From Paraglaciecola sp. 20A4 (GTDB lineage: Bacteria > Pseudomonadota > Gammaproteobacteria > Enterobacterales > Alteromonadaceae): 64,000 nt of DNA. This document shows positions 27,946 to 37,625 of the stretch, in pieces. The notes below the pieces were generated by a model. It ran no database searches and was not told the origin of the DNA. It worked only from the letters and a program-made list of their open reading frames with translations. The position numbers and the translations under genes are program-made. Location: NCBI RefSeq assembly GCF_011378905.1, contig NZ_WTPY01000003.1, forward strand, positions 186,001-250,000. Reading direction: 5' to 3'. Each line of letters starts with the position of its first letter. Position 1 is the stretch's first letter.

Positions 27946-29481
27946 TTAAAACTCATACATTAATAACGACAAGGATGTATGGATCCCTTGTTTAATGTTA
28001 CCTATTCTTATATTTTCATTCGGGTTATGTTGACTATTATCCATATTTACCATTGGTATAATGACGGTCGGTATACCAAGGATATTGATAACGGGGACAA
28101 TAGGCACGGTCCCTCCCATCATTCTAATTACCACAGGTTCTTCGTTAAAACCCTTTGCAATACTCGCTCTGACCTTCGTTCCAAAATCTGAATCAGGATC
28201 AGTTCTAAATGCATTAGTACCCTGCGAACCGTTGAATTTAACAATTTTTGGATATTGTTTTCTTTGTGCATCGGTGGGATCACTATCTATCACGTAGTAC
28301 CCTTGCTCTTCGATATGTTTTTTTATTTTTTCAAGCTGCTCGCTCGCTTTTGTTTCTGGCACTAACCTAACATCAAGATGAGCCGTCGCATATTCAGGAA
28401 TGACAGTTTTTAACCCTTCTCCGGTCCAAGACGTACCGATTTGTCGTACATTTAAAGAAGGGTATTGCAAAGATTCTTGATAATTCGTTCCCACTTTTTC
28501 TGCAGCATGGATACCCAAAGCCGTATTAATTTCGTTTGCATCGAAAGGCACGGCATTAAGCAATTTAAGGGTTTCAGCTGAAAGTTCAACGCCTTGGTAA
28601 TAATCCTTTATTAGTACCCTGCCGTTGCTATCCTTCATAGAAGCGAGAATATTCGCTAAGCTGAACACGGGATTAGGGGAATAATTCCCGTAGTGGCCAC
28701 TATGCTGAGGTAATTTAGCGCCAAAAGTAGTAATATTAGCGGCTACAATACCTCGGCAGCCAAACGTTACCGTTGGCTTATTTGAACTATGGGCAGGGCC
28801 GTCCATCACTATGAAATAGTCCGCTTGGTATCGTTCTTTATATTGGTTTAATGTTGATTTTAATCCACTTGAACCATACTCCTCTTCGGGATCGAAGATT
28901 ACCTTTACATTAAATTTTGGCTCTTCGCCTTTCATTTTAAGAATTTTAAGCGCTGTTAAAAACATTGTTATAGGTGCTTTATCATCAGCCGCCGCTCGTC
29001 CAAAAATTCGCCATTCATCATTAATGGTCTCGTTTAATTTCTGCCAATCTATGCGCGTCCAATTACCGTCGCTATCTTTTTCTTTTAACTCTGGAATAAA
29101 TGGATTTTCTTGCTCCCACGCATGTTCGTTAACTGGTTGACCATCGATATGAAAATAAAACAAAATGGTTTTATAATCAGGGTTGAATTGTTTTTCAGCT
29201 AATAACAAAGGTAATGAATCGGTGGTTAATAAACTCGTTTGGAAGCCCAACTCAGAATACTGATTCTGAGCCCAGTATATATTTTTCATCATCATTTCTG
29301 GGTTTGCGGGTAAGTTTGGAATACTCACGAATTCTTTATGCAATAAAATGGTAGCTTTGAAATTCTCATCAACGAGCTGTTTATCCGTCGTTGCTCCGAA
29401 TACCAGACCTGAAAAGAAAAAGCATATTACTATAGTGGCATTTTTCAGGCCAAGCGTTTGGCATTGATGTATGGTTTTCAT
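27946..29481 (-). CDS. Secreted M20 family metallopeptidase
   Basis: The protein is 511 residues with a signal peptide in residues 1-29 (IVICFFFSGLVFG). M20 motifs are FYFHIDGQP (metal His and catalytic Asp), RAAADDKAPI, FDPEEEYGS with the catalytic Glu pair, and PQHSGHYGN. These fit dipeptidase/carboxypeptidase members (CNDP/PepV-like) more than M20D. AAGGGA lies 4-5 bases before the ATG. The enzyme would degrade small peptides outside the cytoplasm, in keeping with the neighbouring amidohydrolases, but the IS91 remnant separates it from them. Confidence 0.85.
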   Translation of the reverse strand: MKTIHQCQTLGLKNATIVICFFFSGLVFGATTDKQLVDENFKATILLHKEFVSIPNLPANPEMMMKNIYWAQNQYSELGFQTSLLTTDSLPLLLAEKQFNPDYKTILFYFHIDGQPVNEHAWEQENPFIPELKEKDSDGNWTRIDWQKLNETINDEWRIFGRAAADDKAPITMFLTALKILKMKGEEPKFNVKVIFDPEEEYGSSGLKSTLNQYKERYQADYFIVMDGPAHSSNKPTVTFGCRGIVAANITTFGAKLPQHSGHYGNYSPNPVFSLANILASMKDSNGRVLIKDYYQGVELSAETLKLLNAVPFDANEINTALGIHAAEKVGTNYQESLQYPSLNVRQIGTSWTGEGLKTVIPEYATAHLDVRLVPETKASEQLEKIKKHIEEQGYYVIDSDPTDAQRKQYPKIVKFNGSQGTNAFRTDPDSDFGTKVRASIAKGFNEEPVVIRMMGGTVPIVPVINILGIPTVIIPMVNMDNSQHNPNENIRIGNIKQGIHTSLSLLMYEF

Positions 29482-29754
29482 TTTATCCCTTTTTCGATTT
29501 TATCAGCGGATTTTGGTTTGTTACCCTCAACTATTACAACGTTCTTAATAAGTGCAAAAACTATATTTATTTTTAGTTAAACAGGTGTTTTTTGTACTAT
29601 AGAGGGGCATAAACTGCACTTTAATGTGTGGAATATACTACTCAGCAAGCTTTGCGCCAATATGGCTTAGTCAATCAAAACCCATTCGAGTAAAAATATA
29701 AAAAAGAAAACGTTAAAGCATACCCGCACTATTGATTTGTAATGTATTAGGCTG

Positions 29755-29874
29755 GTTGAAATCACACCGCCAAGCGAAGCTATATTGCAAGTAACAATGA
29801 GCCTGGGCTACTCGCGACAAGCCTGCCGCAACATGCTAAATTCAAATGTCGGCTATTTGCACAGAGATGTCTGA
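29755..29874 (+). pseudogene. Possible remnant of an AraC-type HTH
   Basis: A 39-codon open piece reads VEITPPSEAILQVTMSLGYS and resembles the helix-turn-helix of AraC regulators (pattern AILQVALSLGYSSQSAF). There is no start codon and no flanking domain. It is weak evidence for gene debris in this region. Confidence 0.28.
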
Positions 29875-29989
29875 CAGATTTGGTTAAGAAATTCTCAGCA
29901 AAATGTATGATCGGCTTCCGACAAATCCTATAGGCAGTAACTCGCCAACAAACAACTACTCTACCGTTTAAATCTAACCGTTGAACCGC

Positions 29990-30186
29990 TCAATACCTTA
30001 AAGCACATTTTTCAATGAGAATAGGGAGTGTTGTACTCGTCATCGTTCCATTTCACTTTTTGAAGCCCTTACGTGGTTTGTGCAATCTTCGGCTGGTGCG
30101 ATTACCTTTTAAAAATGTACCTTAAGGTAATTTTCGATTGCTTCGATATCACCGCGAAAATCCTATCTGCCTTGAAATGTTTTCAT
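29990..30186 (-). pseudogene. Possible degraded small gene with an intact ribosome-binding site
   Basis: GGGGAGG is followed after 4 bases by an ATG at 30186, giving MKTFQGR and then a stop. The same frame continues as DFRGDIEAIENYLKVHF, again with a stop. The strong ribosome-binding site and coding-like residue makeup suggest a former small gene. I do not recognise the family. The rest of 29482-30416 holds nothing else I can support. Confidence 0.25.
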
Positions 30187-30360
30187 GTTGCCTCCCCTTA
30201 CGTCTTTAATAATGAACGAATCACGCCCCTCAATTTTATGAGGTGAGGTAAAGTGGTGCAGCAACAGATGTGCACTAACTTGGATATAAAAAAAGCCCCC
30301 AGACCTTATCAATAAAGGGATGAAGGCTATGTTCATTCACTTAAATTGGCACGTCAAATC

Positions 30361-30371
30361 GGGGGGGGGGG
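30361..30371. repeat. Homopolymer of 11 G
   Basis: Eleven consecutive G follow the cupredoxin stop by about 46 bases. Such tracts are prone to slippage and to sequencing error. It lies outside any recognised gene. Confidence 0.8.
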
Positions 30372-30416
30372 TACTTATCGGCACAAAGGCGAAATAGTTA
30401 TCCAGACAACCTTTGG

Positions 30417-30770
30417 TTAAATAGCGATTAATTTGCCTTTATACATTTGCATTTGACAGTGAAAGTCATACTCACCTTTTTCAAGGGCGGGTAACATCAC
30501 CCTATTATCTTTTCCTATTTTTAGCTCTTTGCTGATTTCCAATTGAGGAAATATGACCATTTCAGCGCATGGCGCAGCGTCAATACGCTCGAAGCGTAAT
30601 TGCACCTCTTGACCTGCCTTGACTTGAATATTACTCGGTTGATACACACCATCATTCACAATAATATCCACTTGATTGTCGCTAAATTCGACTTGCTGTG
30701 GCTTGTATAACCAAAACCACCATACAATAGCAACAATAAGCACGGCACCTAATATGTTGATTAAAAGCAT
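30417..30770 (-). CDS. Membrane-anchored cupredoxin-domain protein
   Basis: The 117-residue protein has one N-terminal membrane segment (residues 3-23, LINILGAVLIVAIVWWFWLY) and a cupredoxin_1 domain. Possible copper ligands are in APCAEM and at the end in FHCQMQMYKG. The gene is 21 bp downstream of copA and belongs to the same operon. The domain should face the periplasm, where it could accept copper(I) from CopA or buffer it. Small proteins like this occur beside copA in other Proteobacteria. Confidence 0.8.
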   Translation of the reverse strand: MLLINILGAVLIVAIVWWFWLYKPQQVEFSDNQVDIIVNDGVYQPSNIQVKAGQEVQLRFERIDAAPCAEMVIFPQLEISKELKIGKDNRVMLPALEKGEYDFHCQMQMYKGKLIAI

Positions 30771-30791
30771 ATTCTGACTCCTTATAAATGA

Positions 30792-33041
30792 TTAGTGGTT
30801 TTGTGGTTTGAATAAACGTAAGCGATTAGCATTACTGACCACCGTTAAAGAAGACATTGCCATGGCCGCGCCTGCCACAATAGGGTTGAGCAAAATGCCG
30901 AAAAATGGATAAAGCACCCCCGCCGCGATGGGTATACCCGCCACGTTGTATACAAATGCCCCCACTAAGTTTTGTTTGATATTTCGGATTGTGGCTTGAC
31001 TGATCGCCAGAGCGTCCGCTAAACCATGCAACGAACCTCGCATTAATGTGACATCAGCGCTTTCAATCGCTACATCCGTGCCTGTTCCAATGGCGAAGCC
31101 TACATCGGCCTGTGCGAGTGCTGGCGCATCGTTAATACCATCGCCCGTCATACCCACCACTTCACCACGCTCTTGTCGCTTAAGCACCTCATCAAGCTTA
31201 TCTTGGGGTAATACTTGGGCGATATAATCGTCAATGCCCACACGTTTAGCCACGGCTTTCGCAGTTGCTTCGTTGTCACCTGTTAGCATGACCAAATGCA
31301 CGCCTTTTTTCTGTAAGCGTTTAATTGCTGCAATTGAATCTGATTTGATTGGATCTGCTACTGCGACCATCGCACTGAACGTATCGCCTAGTGCGAAATA
31401 CATGGGTGTTTTTGCATCACTGGCTAAGGCTTGTGCTTTTTCGGTTGCTTCACTCACATCAATATTAAACTGTTGCATCAGCGCGATATTACCAAATAAC
31501 AGACGCTGATCCTGAAACATGCCGGTTACGCCCTTCCCTGTAATAGCATCAAATTCATTTACTTGGCTAAGACTATAGGCCTGTTCCTTAGCATAACTAA
31601 CAATCGCTTCTGCTAACGGATGCTCTGAACCATTTTCAAGGCTCGCAATCATCGGCATAATATTGTCTTGAGTTTGTTGGTTGTACATCACCACATCGGT
31701 GACGATAGGCTGGCCCTGAGTAATAGTGCCCGTTTTGTCGAGGATCATCGTGGTGATTTTAGATGCAGTTTGCAATGCTTCCCCGTTACGGATCAAAATA
31801 CCTGCTTCGGCGGCTTTTCCGATACCAACCATTACCGACATAGGTGTTGCCAAACCCAGAGCACACGGGCATGCAATGATAAGGACGGTGGTAACTGCAG
31901 CGATGGCATATGCGATTGACGGCTGGGGTCCAAAGTTAAGCCAAGCTAAACCAGCAAGTACTGCTAAGATCATAACAATCGGTACAAAGTAACCGGATAT
32001 CACGTCGGCTAAACGACCAATAGAGGGCTTGGAGTTTTGTGCCCGTTTCACCATATTAATGATATGCGATAACGTCGTATCTTTTCCAACGTGGGTTGCT
32101 TTAAATAACATACTGCCCGTTTTGTTCAGGCTGCCCGCCACCAGTTTATCGCCAATGCTTTTGCTCACAGGCATCGGCTCACCCGTTAACATGGATTCAT
32201 CTACGCTGCTCTTACCCTCGGTTATTTTACCATCTACGGGGAGCTTTTCACCGGGGCGCACACGGATTATATCGTCAAGTTTCACCTGCTCTATAGCAAT
32301 ATCTAGTTCTTGACCATTTCTAATCACGCGGGCTGTTTTAGCTTGTAATCCTATTAAGCGTTTTATGGCCTCTGAGGTGCGTCCTCGGGCTTTAACTTCA
32401 AAGGCAAGACCTAAATTGATTAAGCCAATGATCATAGCGGAGGCTTCAAAATACACGTGCCTAGCTACTTCTGGTAACATATCGGGTGCAATCAGTACTA
32501 TCATTGAATAGACCCATGCGGTGCCAGTCCCCAACGCAATTAAAGTATCCATATTGGCTGAATGATTTTTAAATGACTGCCATGCCCCCACATAAAAGTG
32601 CTTCCCTGATGCTACCATTATGCCAAGCGTAACCAGACCAACAATAAGCCACACAATACGTTGTGTGGATGAGTTAACACTCATATCGCCGATAAACAGG
32701 CCATATAGCATAAGCGGCACGCCCAGACCCAACGCCATATACACATTACGCATTAGTTTTTTGTAATGGGCTTCGTCAGCTTGCGCTTTTTCATCCAATG
32801 CATCTTGTTCAGATTCATTGCTCATAAGTTTGGCGTCGTAGCCAATATTTTGTACCGTCTTAATAAGCACGCTGCTATCAACGTTGCCATCTACACTGAC
32901 GATACGTTGGGCGAAATTCATTTCTACCAGTTCAACACCTGGTACATCGTTTAGGGCTTTTTCGATTTTGCTAACGCAACTGGCGCAGCTGGCCCCTTCG
33001 ATAATAAAACTTTGATTTGTGGTCCCATTATTAGGATCCAT
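30792..33041 (-). CDS. copA: Copper-exporting P-type ATPase CopA
   Basis: The 749-residue protein has an N-terminal heavy-metal-associated domain ([10 protein letters not shown]), eight predicted membrane segments, the CPC ion-transport motif in ACPCALGLA, the phosphorylation site DKTGTIT, the TGE motif in TGEPMP and the hinge TGDGINDAP. These define the P1B-1 Cu+ ATPases, which pump copper(I) out of the cytoplasm. The gene overlaps the upstream MerR gene by 11 bp and is followed by the cupredoxin gene, forming a copper-detoxification operon. It differs from the cbb3-linked CcoI at 54299, which loads copper into the oxidase. Confidence 0.94.
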   Translation of the reverse strand: MDPNNGTTNQSFIIEGASCASCVSKIEKALNDVPGVELVEMNFAQRIVSVDGNVDSSVLIKTVQNIGYDAKLMSNESEQDALDEKAQADEAHYKKLMRNVYMALGLGVPLMLYGLFIGDMSVNSSTQRIVWLIVGLVTLGIMVASGKHFYVGAWQSFKNHSANMDTLIALGTGTAWVYSMIVLIAPDMLPEVARHVYFEASAMIIGLINLGLAFEVKARGRTSEAIKRLIGLQAKTARVIRNGQELDIAIEQVKLDDIIRVRPGEKLPVDGKITEGKSSVDESMLTGEPMPVSKSIGDKLVAGSLNKTGSMLFKATHVGKDTTLSHIINMVKRAQNSKPSIGRLADVISGYFVPIVMILAVLAGLAWLNFGPQPSIAYAIAAVTTVLIIACPCALGLATPMSVMVGIGKAAEAGILIRNGEALQTASKITTMILDKTGTITQGQPIVTDVVMYNQQTQDNIMPMIASLENGSEHPLAEAIVSYAKEQAYSLSQVNEFDAITGKGVTGMFQDQRLLFGNIALMQQFNIDVSEATEKAQALASDAKTPMYFALGDTFSAMVAVADPIKSDSIAAIKRLQKKGVHLVMLTGDNEATAKAVAKRVGIDDYIAQVLPQDKLDEVLKRQERGEVVGMTGDGINDAPALAQADVGFAIGTGTDVAIESADVTLMRGSLHGLADALAISQATIRNIKQNLVGAFVYNVAGIPIAAGVLYPFFGILLNPIVAGAAMAMSSLTVVSNANRLRLFKPQNH

Positions 33042-33462
33042 GATTTGCCTCCTCGGAGCTAGGGTCGACGAATGTTTCGATTAAGCTACAGACCTGTTCA
33101 GCGCTTGCACCGTTTGGTGTCGCATCCCATTGTTTTAATGCTGCTTGCATACGGTTTCGTAACTTTAATGTCTCTTGAAATAGGGCTTCAGTTTCAGCTA
33201 AACGTTGAGCAATTAATTCTCGGGTTAGCGGACAAGGGCAATGCCCTTGTTCTGACTCATTGATGATGTTTTGTATATCTTTGACGGAAAATCCCAATTG
33301 TCGGGCACTTAACACAAAGCGCAATCGCTTCTGATCCCCAGGACTGTATTGATGATAACCGTTGCTGTCGCTGCTGCTTGGCGTTAACAATTTAACCCGT
33401 GTGTAATACCGCACAGTATCTGTTGTGACGTCCATTAATTCAGCGAGTTGTTTTACATACAT
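33031..33462 (-). CDS. MerR family metal-responsive regulator (CueR-like)
   Basis: The 143-residue protein has the MerR winged helix ([20 protein letters not shown]) and a long dimerisation helix. Cysteines occur in GHCPCP and near the C-terminus (VCSL), in a pattern different from the CxxxxxxxxC of CueR. Copper sensing is inferred from the co-transcribed copA. Its start is 57 bp from the -10 element of a promoter with the typical 19-bp spacer, so it regulates itself and the operon. Confidence 0.87.
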   Translation of the reverse strand: MYVKQLAELMDVTTDTVRYYTRVKLLTPSSSDSNGYHQYSPGDQKRLRFVLSARQLGFSVKDIQNIINESEQGHCPCPLTRELIAQRLAETEALFQETLKLRNRMQAALKQWDATPNGASAEQVCSLIETFVDPSSEEANHGS

Positions 33463-33518
33463 GTGCAGCCCCCCTTAAACGCTCTTTGCCATAAACTAAA
33501 TTCTTAACTATGAGCATG

Positions 33519-33549
33519 ATGTTAAACCTATGTGTCGCTCATAGGTCAA
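33519..33549 (-). promoter_or_regulatory. MerR-type promoter with 19-bp spacer
   Basis: On the minus strand TTGACC (-35) and TAACAT (-10) are separated by 19 bp. The dyad ACCTATG-N7-CATAGGT (33526-33546) lies between them. This is the classic layout on which MerR proteins untwist DNA to activate transcription. It drives the merR-copA-cupredoxin operon. Confidence 0.82.
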
Positions 33550-33789
33550 GGATTCCATTAATTTATTTTCAATAAGCAGTCATCAAATAGAATTTTTAGA
33601 TTTTCAAGGTACAAAAGATTCGATGACGGCCCGTCAATAGAATAGGATATCGAGGTAAGTAGATGTTTATACAAGTGGCAATGGTGAAATTAAGTGGTCG
33701 GATAAACCACATAAGAATTTGAGGCGTGAACAGCTGGACTTTGATAGCGTCCAGCTATGATTAATATACCAACTAGCAAAAATTGATGA

Positions 33790-34710
33790 TTAAACTACTT
33801 TATTACGTCCAGTCTGTTTCGCTTTATACAATTTTTTGTCCGCTGAGGAAATGAGATCCATGTTGAAGTCCTGTTCGGGTTCAATTGTGGATATGCCAAT
33901 ACTGACCGTTAAAAATTTATGAGGTGATAACGAATGATTAATTTTTAAGTCGGCTATGGTTTTAATCATTAACCTAGCAACATGATTAGCGCCTAATTCT
34001 CCAGTATCTGGTAAAACGCAAACAAACTCTTCGCCCCCATATCGCGCCACAATGTCCAATGGACGACGAAGTGAACCTCTAAGATTAACCGCCACGGTTT
34101 TTAATTGGTCGTCCGCATATAAATGCCCATACTGGTCATTAAATTGTTTGAAGTAATCTATATCAACCATTAACAATGATAAAGACTGTTTAGCACGCTT
34201 CGCTTGGGCCTTCTGCTGTATCAAATAATCGTCTAAGTAACGGCGATTATAAACACCTGTCAGGCCATCCACATACGCCAATTTTTTAAGTAAATCGGCT
34301 TGAAATTTAAGGGTTAAATGCGCCTTTATGCGATTTTTTAACGGCAATGGATTGACCGGCTTCGTTATATAATCAATACCGCCCGCTTGCCAACATGCAT
34401 TTTCTTCTTCTGCGGCCTGTAACGAGGTAATAAATACAACAGGAATATCGCTTATCTCAGGCGTGTTTTTAATGATTTCACACGTCGCTAGCCCATCAAG
34501 TTCGGGCATCACCACATCCATTAAGATAAGATCAGGCGGCTCAGACAAGCAAAGGTTTAAGGCTTCTTGCCCTGTTCTAGCGAATGTTACTATATACAAA
34601 CCACCCAATATTTGGTTGATAATCTGAATATTAATTGGCTGATCATCCACGATTAATATTCTGGCTGCCTCTAACGAAATATTGGTTGGACCGGCCTTAG
34701 GAAGGTTCAA
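33790..34710 (-). CDS. Receiver-GGDEF response regulator (diguanylate cyclase)
   Basis: The 306-residue protein starts with a receiver domain (residues about 15-130; acidic pair ILIVDDQPI, acceptor Asp in ILMDVVMPELDG, Lys in TKPVNP), followed by a GGDEF domain with active site RYGGEEFVCVLP. It should make cyclic di-GMP when its receiver is phosphorylated. No RxxD inhibitory site was recognised in front of the active site. No kinase gene lies next to it. The gene is alone, with no clear operon partner. Confidence 0.9.
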   Translation of the reverse strand: MNLPKAGPTNISLEAARILIVDDQPINIQIINQILGGLYIVTFARTGQEALNLCLSEPPDLILMDVVMPELDGLATCEIIKNTPEISDIPVVFITSLQAAEEENACWQAGGIDYITKPVNPLPLKNRIKAHLTLKFQADLLKKLAYVDGLTGVYNRRYLDDYLIQQKAQAKRAKQSLSLLMVDIDYFKQFNDQYGHLYADDQLKTVAVNLRGSLRRPLDIVARYGGEEFVCVLPDTGELGANHVARLMIKTIADLKINHSLSPHKFLTVSIGISTIEPEQDFNMDLISSADKKLYKAKQTGRNKVV

Positions 34711-35115
34711 ACGTTACTCCTTGATATTGGAAATTATACATACGGTTAATACGGTGAAAAGTGGCCATACACATTCTAAGCAAATTTCGTTCCTGCAATC
34801 ACAATTAGATTTATTTTTATCTAAAAATCATGTAAACAAAATACCAATTTTCTGAATAGATATATAACGTATCAGTAGTATAATTTTTTCACCTTCAATA
34901 CAAACTATTTATAGCAAGACTTGGCTTAATTGCAACGCTTAAGTATTTAGCATTTATTGGGGTTATCAATAATACACATTGATTAGAGTTTACTATCGAT
35001 GACAATAGTATTTTGTCTATTGCTTTACAAAAATTGTCCATCGTCAATACGGGATGGTGTCTGTTTTTGTAAACTCGTTGACGATTACAACTGCTCACTT
35101 GAAAGGATAACGGGA
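34711..35115. other. Intergenic region between GGDEF and ldhA-like genes
   Basis: AT-rich sequence. No gene is supported; an open frame running into the ldhA start lacks coding character. TTGGGGTTATCAA near 34959 resembles an FNR box but is one base too short. Confidence 0.35.
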
Positions 35116-36114
35116 ATGAAAATCGCTTTTTTTAACACCAAGGCTTATGACCGGGAGTCTTTCACCCGTGAAAACGAGCATTACCATCATGACATTAATT
35201 TCTTTGAACCACATCTAAGCTTACAAACCGTTAATTTGATAACAGATGAGACTGCGGTGTGCGTATTTATCAACGATTGTTTAGACGCTGACGTTTTGAC
35301 AGCACTAAAAGCAAAAGGTGTGCAGTTAATTGCATTACGTTCTGCGGGTTTCAATCATGTAGATTTAGTCGCAGCTGATAATCTTGAGCTACCAGTAGTA
35401 CGTGTCCCTGCTTACTCGCCTTATGCTGTGGCAGAACATGCAGTGGCGCTTTTAATGACGCTAAATAGACGGGTGCACCGTGCACATAATCGTGTACGTG
35501 AAGGTGATTTTTCATTGAATAACCTTATGGGTTACGACGTAAATGGCAAAACCGTTGGGGTCATTGGTACCGGCAAAATAGGGCAAGTATTTTGTAAGAT
35601 TATGCAAGGTTTCGGGTGCCGCGTTGTCGCTTACGATGTTCAAACCAATCCTGATTGTGTTCAAATGGGCGTAGAGTACCTGCCCTTGGATGAGTTACTT
35701 AGCATCAGCGACATTATCTCGCTGCATTGCCCCATTAATGAGAGCACTATGCACATCATTGATGAGCAAGCACTCAGTAAAATGAAGCCTACCGTGACCC
35801 TCATTAATACCAGCCGAGGTAAGTTAATAGACACCAAAGCCGTTATCAGGGCCTTAAAAGCACAGCGCATAGGATTATTAGGTTTAGATGTTTACGAGGA
35901 AGAAGAAGCGCTATTTTATGAAGACTTTTCTTCTAGCGTAATACAAGACGATGTATTTTCACGTCTTCTTACTTTTCCAAATGTTTTAGTGACCTGCCAT
36001 CAAGCATTCTTTACCCAAGAGGCGATGAAAAAAATCTCTGAGGTAACTTTAGATAACATTAGTCAGTTTGAAACGAACGGAGTAATACAAAATGGTGTCA
36101 AGATCCCAAATTAA
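35116..36114 (+). CDS. ldhA: D-lactate dehydrogenase (2-hydroxyacid dehydrogenase)
   Basis: The 332-residue protein begins MKIAFFNTKAYDRESF, like E. coli LdhA. The NAD-binding motif is VGVIGTGKIGQVF, catalytic Arg is in IALRSAGFNHVD, Glu region near GLDVYEEE and the catalytic His in TCHQAFFT. It reduces pyruvate to D-lactate and regenerates NAD+ in fermentation. The ATG at 35116 follows AAGGA. The phosphofructokinase gene overlaps its 3' end by 23 bp, so both are translated from one message. An FNR gene nearby fits a role when oxygen is short. Confidence 0.9.
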   Translation: MKIAFFNTKAYDRESFTRENEHYHHDINFFEPHLSLQTVNLITDETAVCVFINDCLDADVLTALKAKGVQLIALRSAGFNHVDLVAADNLELPVVRVPAYSPYAVAEHAVALLMTLNRRVHRAHNRVREGDFSLNNLMGYDVNGKTVGVIGTGKIGQVFCKIMQGFGCRVVAYDVQTNPDCVQMGVEYLPLDELLSISDIISLHCPINESTMHIIDEQALSKMKPTVTLINTSRGKLIDTKAVIRALKAQRIGLLGLDVYEEEEALFYEDFSSSVIQDDVFSRLLTFPNVLVTCHQAFFTQEAMKKISEVTLDNISQFETNGVIQNGVKIPN

Positions 36115-37216
36115 TGGTTTACGCGTGGCGGTGTTAACGGGTGGTGGTGATTGCCCTGGATTAAACGCTGCCATACGCAGTGTGGCTAAAACATTAATGT
36201 TGACTGCAAATGCAGAAATTATTGGTATTGAAGATGGTTTTTTAGGTTTTATTGAGCGCAGGGTACGCACATTAAGTTATCAAGAATGCAGCGGTATTCA
36301 GTCTTTAGGTGGCACTATCATTGGTACTAATAACCGTGCAAATCCATTTGATTACAAGGGTAAAGATTGCTCAGCACAGGTAAAGCAATATTATGACGAG
36401 CTGGGTTTAGATGCATTAGTCGTTATTGGTGGAGATGGCAGCTTGAGTATTGGTTATGAATTAACCAAACTGGGTATGAATATTGTCGGCGTACCTAAAA
36501 CAATCGATAATGATTTGATGTGCACTGAACGCACTTTTGGCTTTGATACCGCGGTTAGCATCGTCACTGAGGCTATTGATAGATTGCGCACAACGGGGCA
36601 GTCTCATAAACGCATAATGATTGTTGAAACAATGGGGCGAAACGCAGGCTGGATAGCGCTGCACGGCGGTATCGCTGGCGGAGCCGATAGCATATTAATC
36701 CCGGAGCATCCTTATGATATCAAGCAAGTCGCTAAGGTTTGTCAAGAACGCATGGGCGCACTGCATTTTTCAATAGTGGTTGTCGCTGAAGGCGCAAGGC
36801 CTGCCGACGGAGATATATGTGTACGTGAAACGATAAGCGATAGCCCAGAACCTAAACGACTAGGTGGTATCGGTGAACAACTCAAGCACGAACTATCAGC
36901 TTACGTTGACGCAGAAATACGCGCAACGACACTTGGTCATACACAACGTGGCGGCTCACCAACTTCATTCGATCGGATTTTTGCCACTAACCTCGGCAGT
37001 TATGCCGCTCGTTTAGTCGCCAATCAACAGTTTAATTGTGCGGTTATCCTCAAAGGTAATCGACTTTCACATGTACCATTAGAGCGTGTAGCAAATAAGA
37101 CACGCTTTATTCCGGATGATGACCTTACCCTACAAACCGCAGTTTCCATGGGAATATGTTTTGGGACGGATGCACTTGTGCATCCCAATATATCTACTAC
37201 GAATGAGCCTGAATAA
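36092..37216 (+). CDS. 6-phosphofructokinase, ATP- or PPi-dependent
   Basis: The 374-residue protein belongs to the PfkA superfamily: GGGDCPGLNAAIRS for phosphate binding, GGDGSLSIG at the phosphoryl-donor site, PKTIDNDL with the catalytic Asp, and TTLGHTQRGGSP for fructose-6-phosphate binding. It phosphorylates fructose-6-phosphate. The donor-site Gly (GGDGS) is typical of ATP enzymes, whereas the Lys in PKTIDND is typical of PPi enzymes, so the donor is uncertain. It overlaps ldhA by 23 bp. Together they link upper glycolysis with lactate fermentation. Confidence 0.88.
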   Translation: MVSRSQINGLRVAVLTGGGDCPGLNAAIRSVAKTLMLTANAEIIGIEDGFLGFIERRVRTLSYQECSGIQSLGGTIIGTNNRANPFDYKGKDCSAQVKQYYDELGLDALVVIGGDGSLSIGYELTKLGMNIVGVPKTIDNDLMCTERTFGFDTAVSIVTEAIDRLRTTGQSHKRIMIVETMGRNAGWIALHGGIAGGADSILIPEHPYDIKQVAKVCQERMGALHFSIVVVAEGARPADGDICVRETISDSPEPKRLGGIGEQLKHELSAYVDAEIRATTLGHTQRGGSPTSFDRIFATNLGSYAARLVANQQFNCAVILKGNRLSHVPLERVANKTRFIPDDDLTLQTAVSMGICFGTDALVHPNISTTNEPE

Positions 37217-37544
37217 TACTCTGTAAATCCCCAGTAATAACGTAAACATGGGTATAACCAATTCTATGTAGCTGTTCTGCACTAAGAGCAGCTCGTACAG
37301 CACTGGCACAATGAAGATAAATAGGCCTTGAAAAATCAGGCTCCAGAGCCAGTACTTTCATTTCAAGCACGCCTCGAGGTATATTAATTGCACCAGGTAC
37401 AGATGATTCTTCATGTTCTGTTGGCTCTCGAACATCGATGAGTAATCCGTTGTCTTTATTACGCAACACCGCTGCAGTTTCACTATCAAAATGCGGAACG
37501 TTAACTTTAATTTGTTCTACAAGTTGAGAAAGGGTTTTAGCCAT
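37197..37544 (-). CDS. Rhodanese-like domain protein
   Basis: This single-domain 115-residue rhodanese has LLIDVREPTEHE at its start and the active-site loop HCASAVRAA with the catalytic Cys. Such proteins carry sulfane sulfur or act as sulfurtransferases. The gene ends inside the convergent pfk gene (20 bp overlap) and lies 81 bp downstream of fnr on the same strand, so it may be co-transcribed with fnr. Confidence 0.85.
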   Translation of the reverse strand: MAKTLSQLVEQIKVNVPHFDSETAAVLRNKDNGLLIDVREPTEHEESSVPGAINIPRGVLEMKVLALEPDFSRPIYLHCASAVRAALSAEQLHRIGYTHVYVITGDLQSIIQAHS

Positions 37545-37625
37545 ATATTACTCGTTAGTCGTCATTACAAAACCGCTATATTAAAGGATACATTTCCAAA
37601 AGTGCAATACCGATTGTGGCAACCA

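Noticed and set aside
34959-34971. FNR-like TTGGGGTTATCAA before ldhA
   Set aside because: It is one base too short and the first half-site is TTGGG, so it is not counted although FNR control of ldhA would be attractive.
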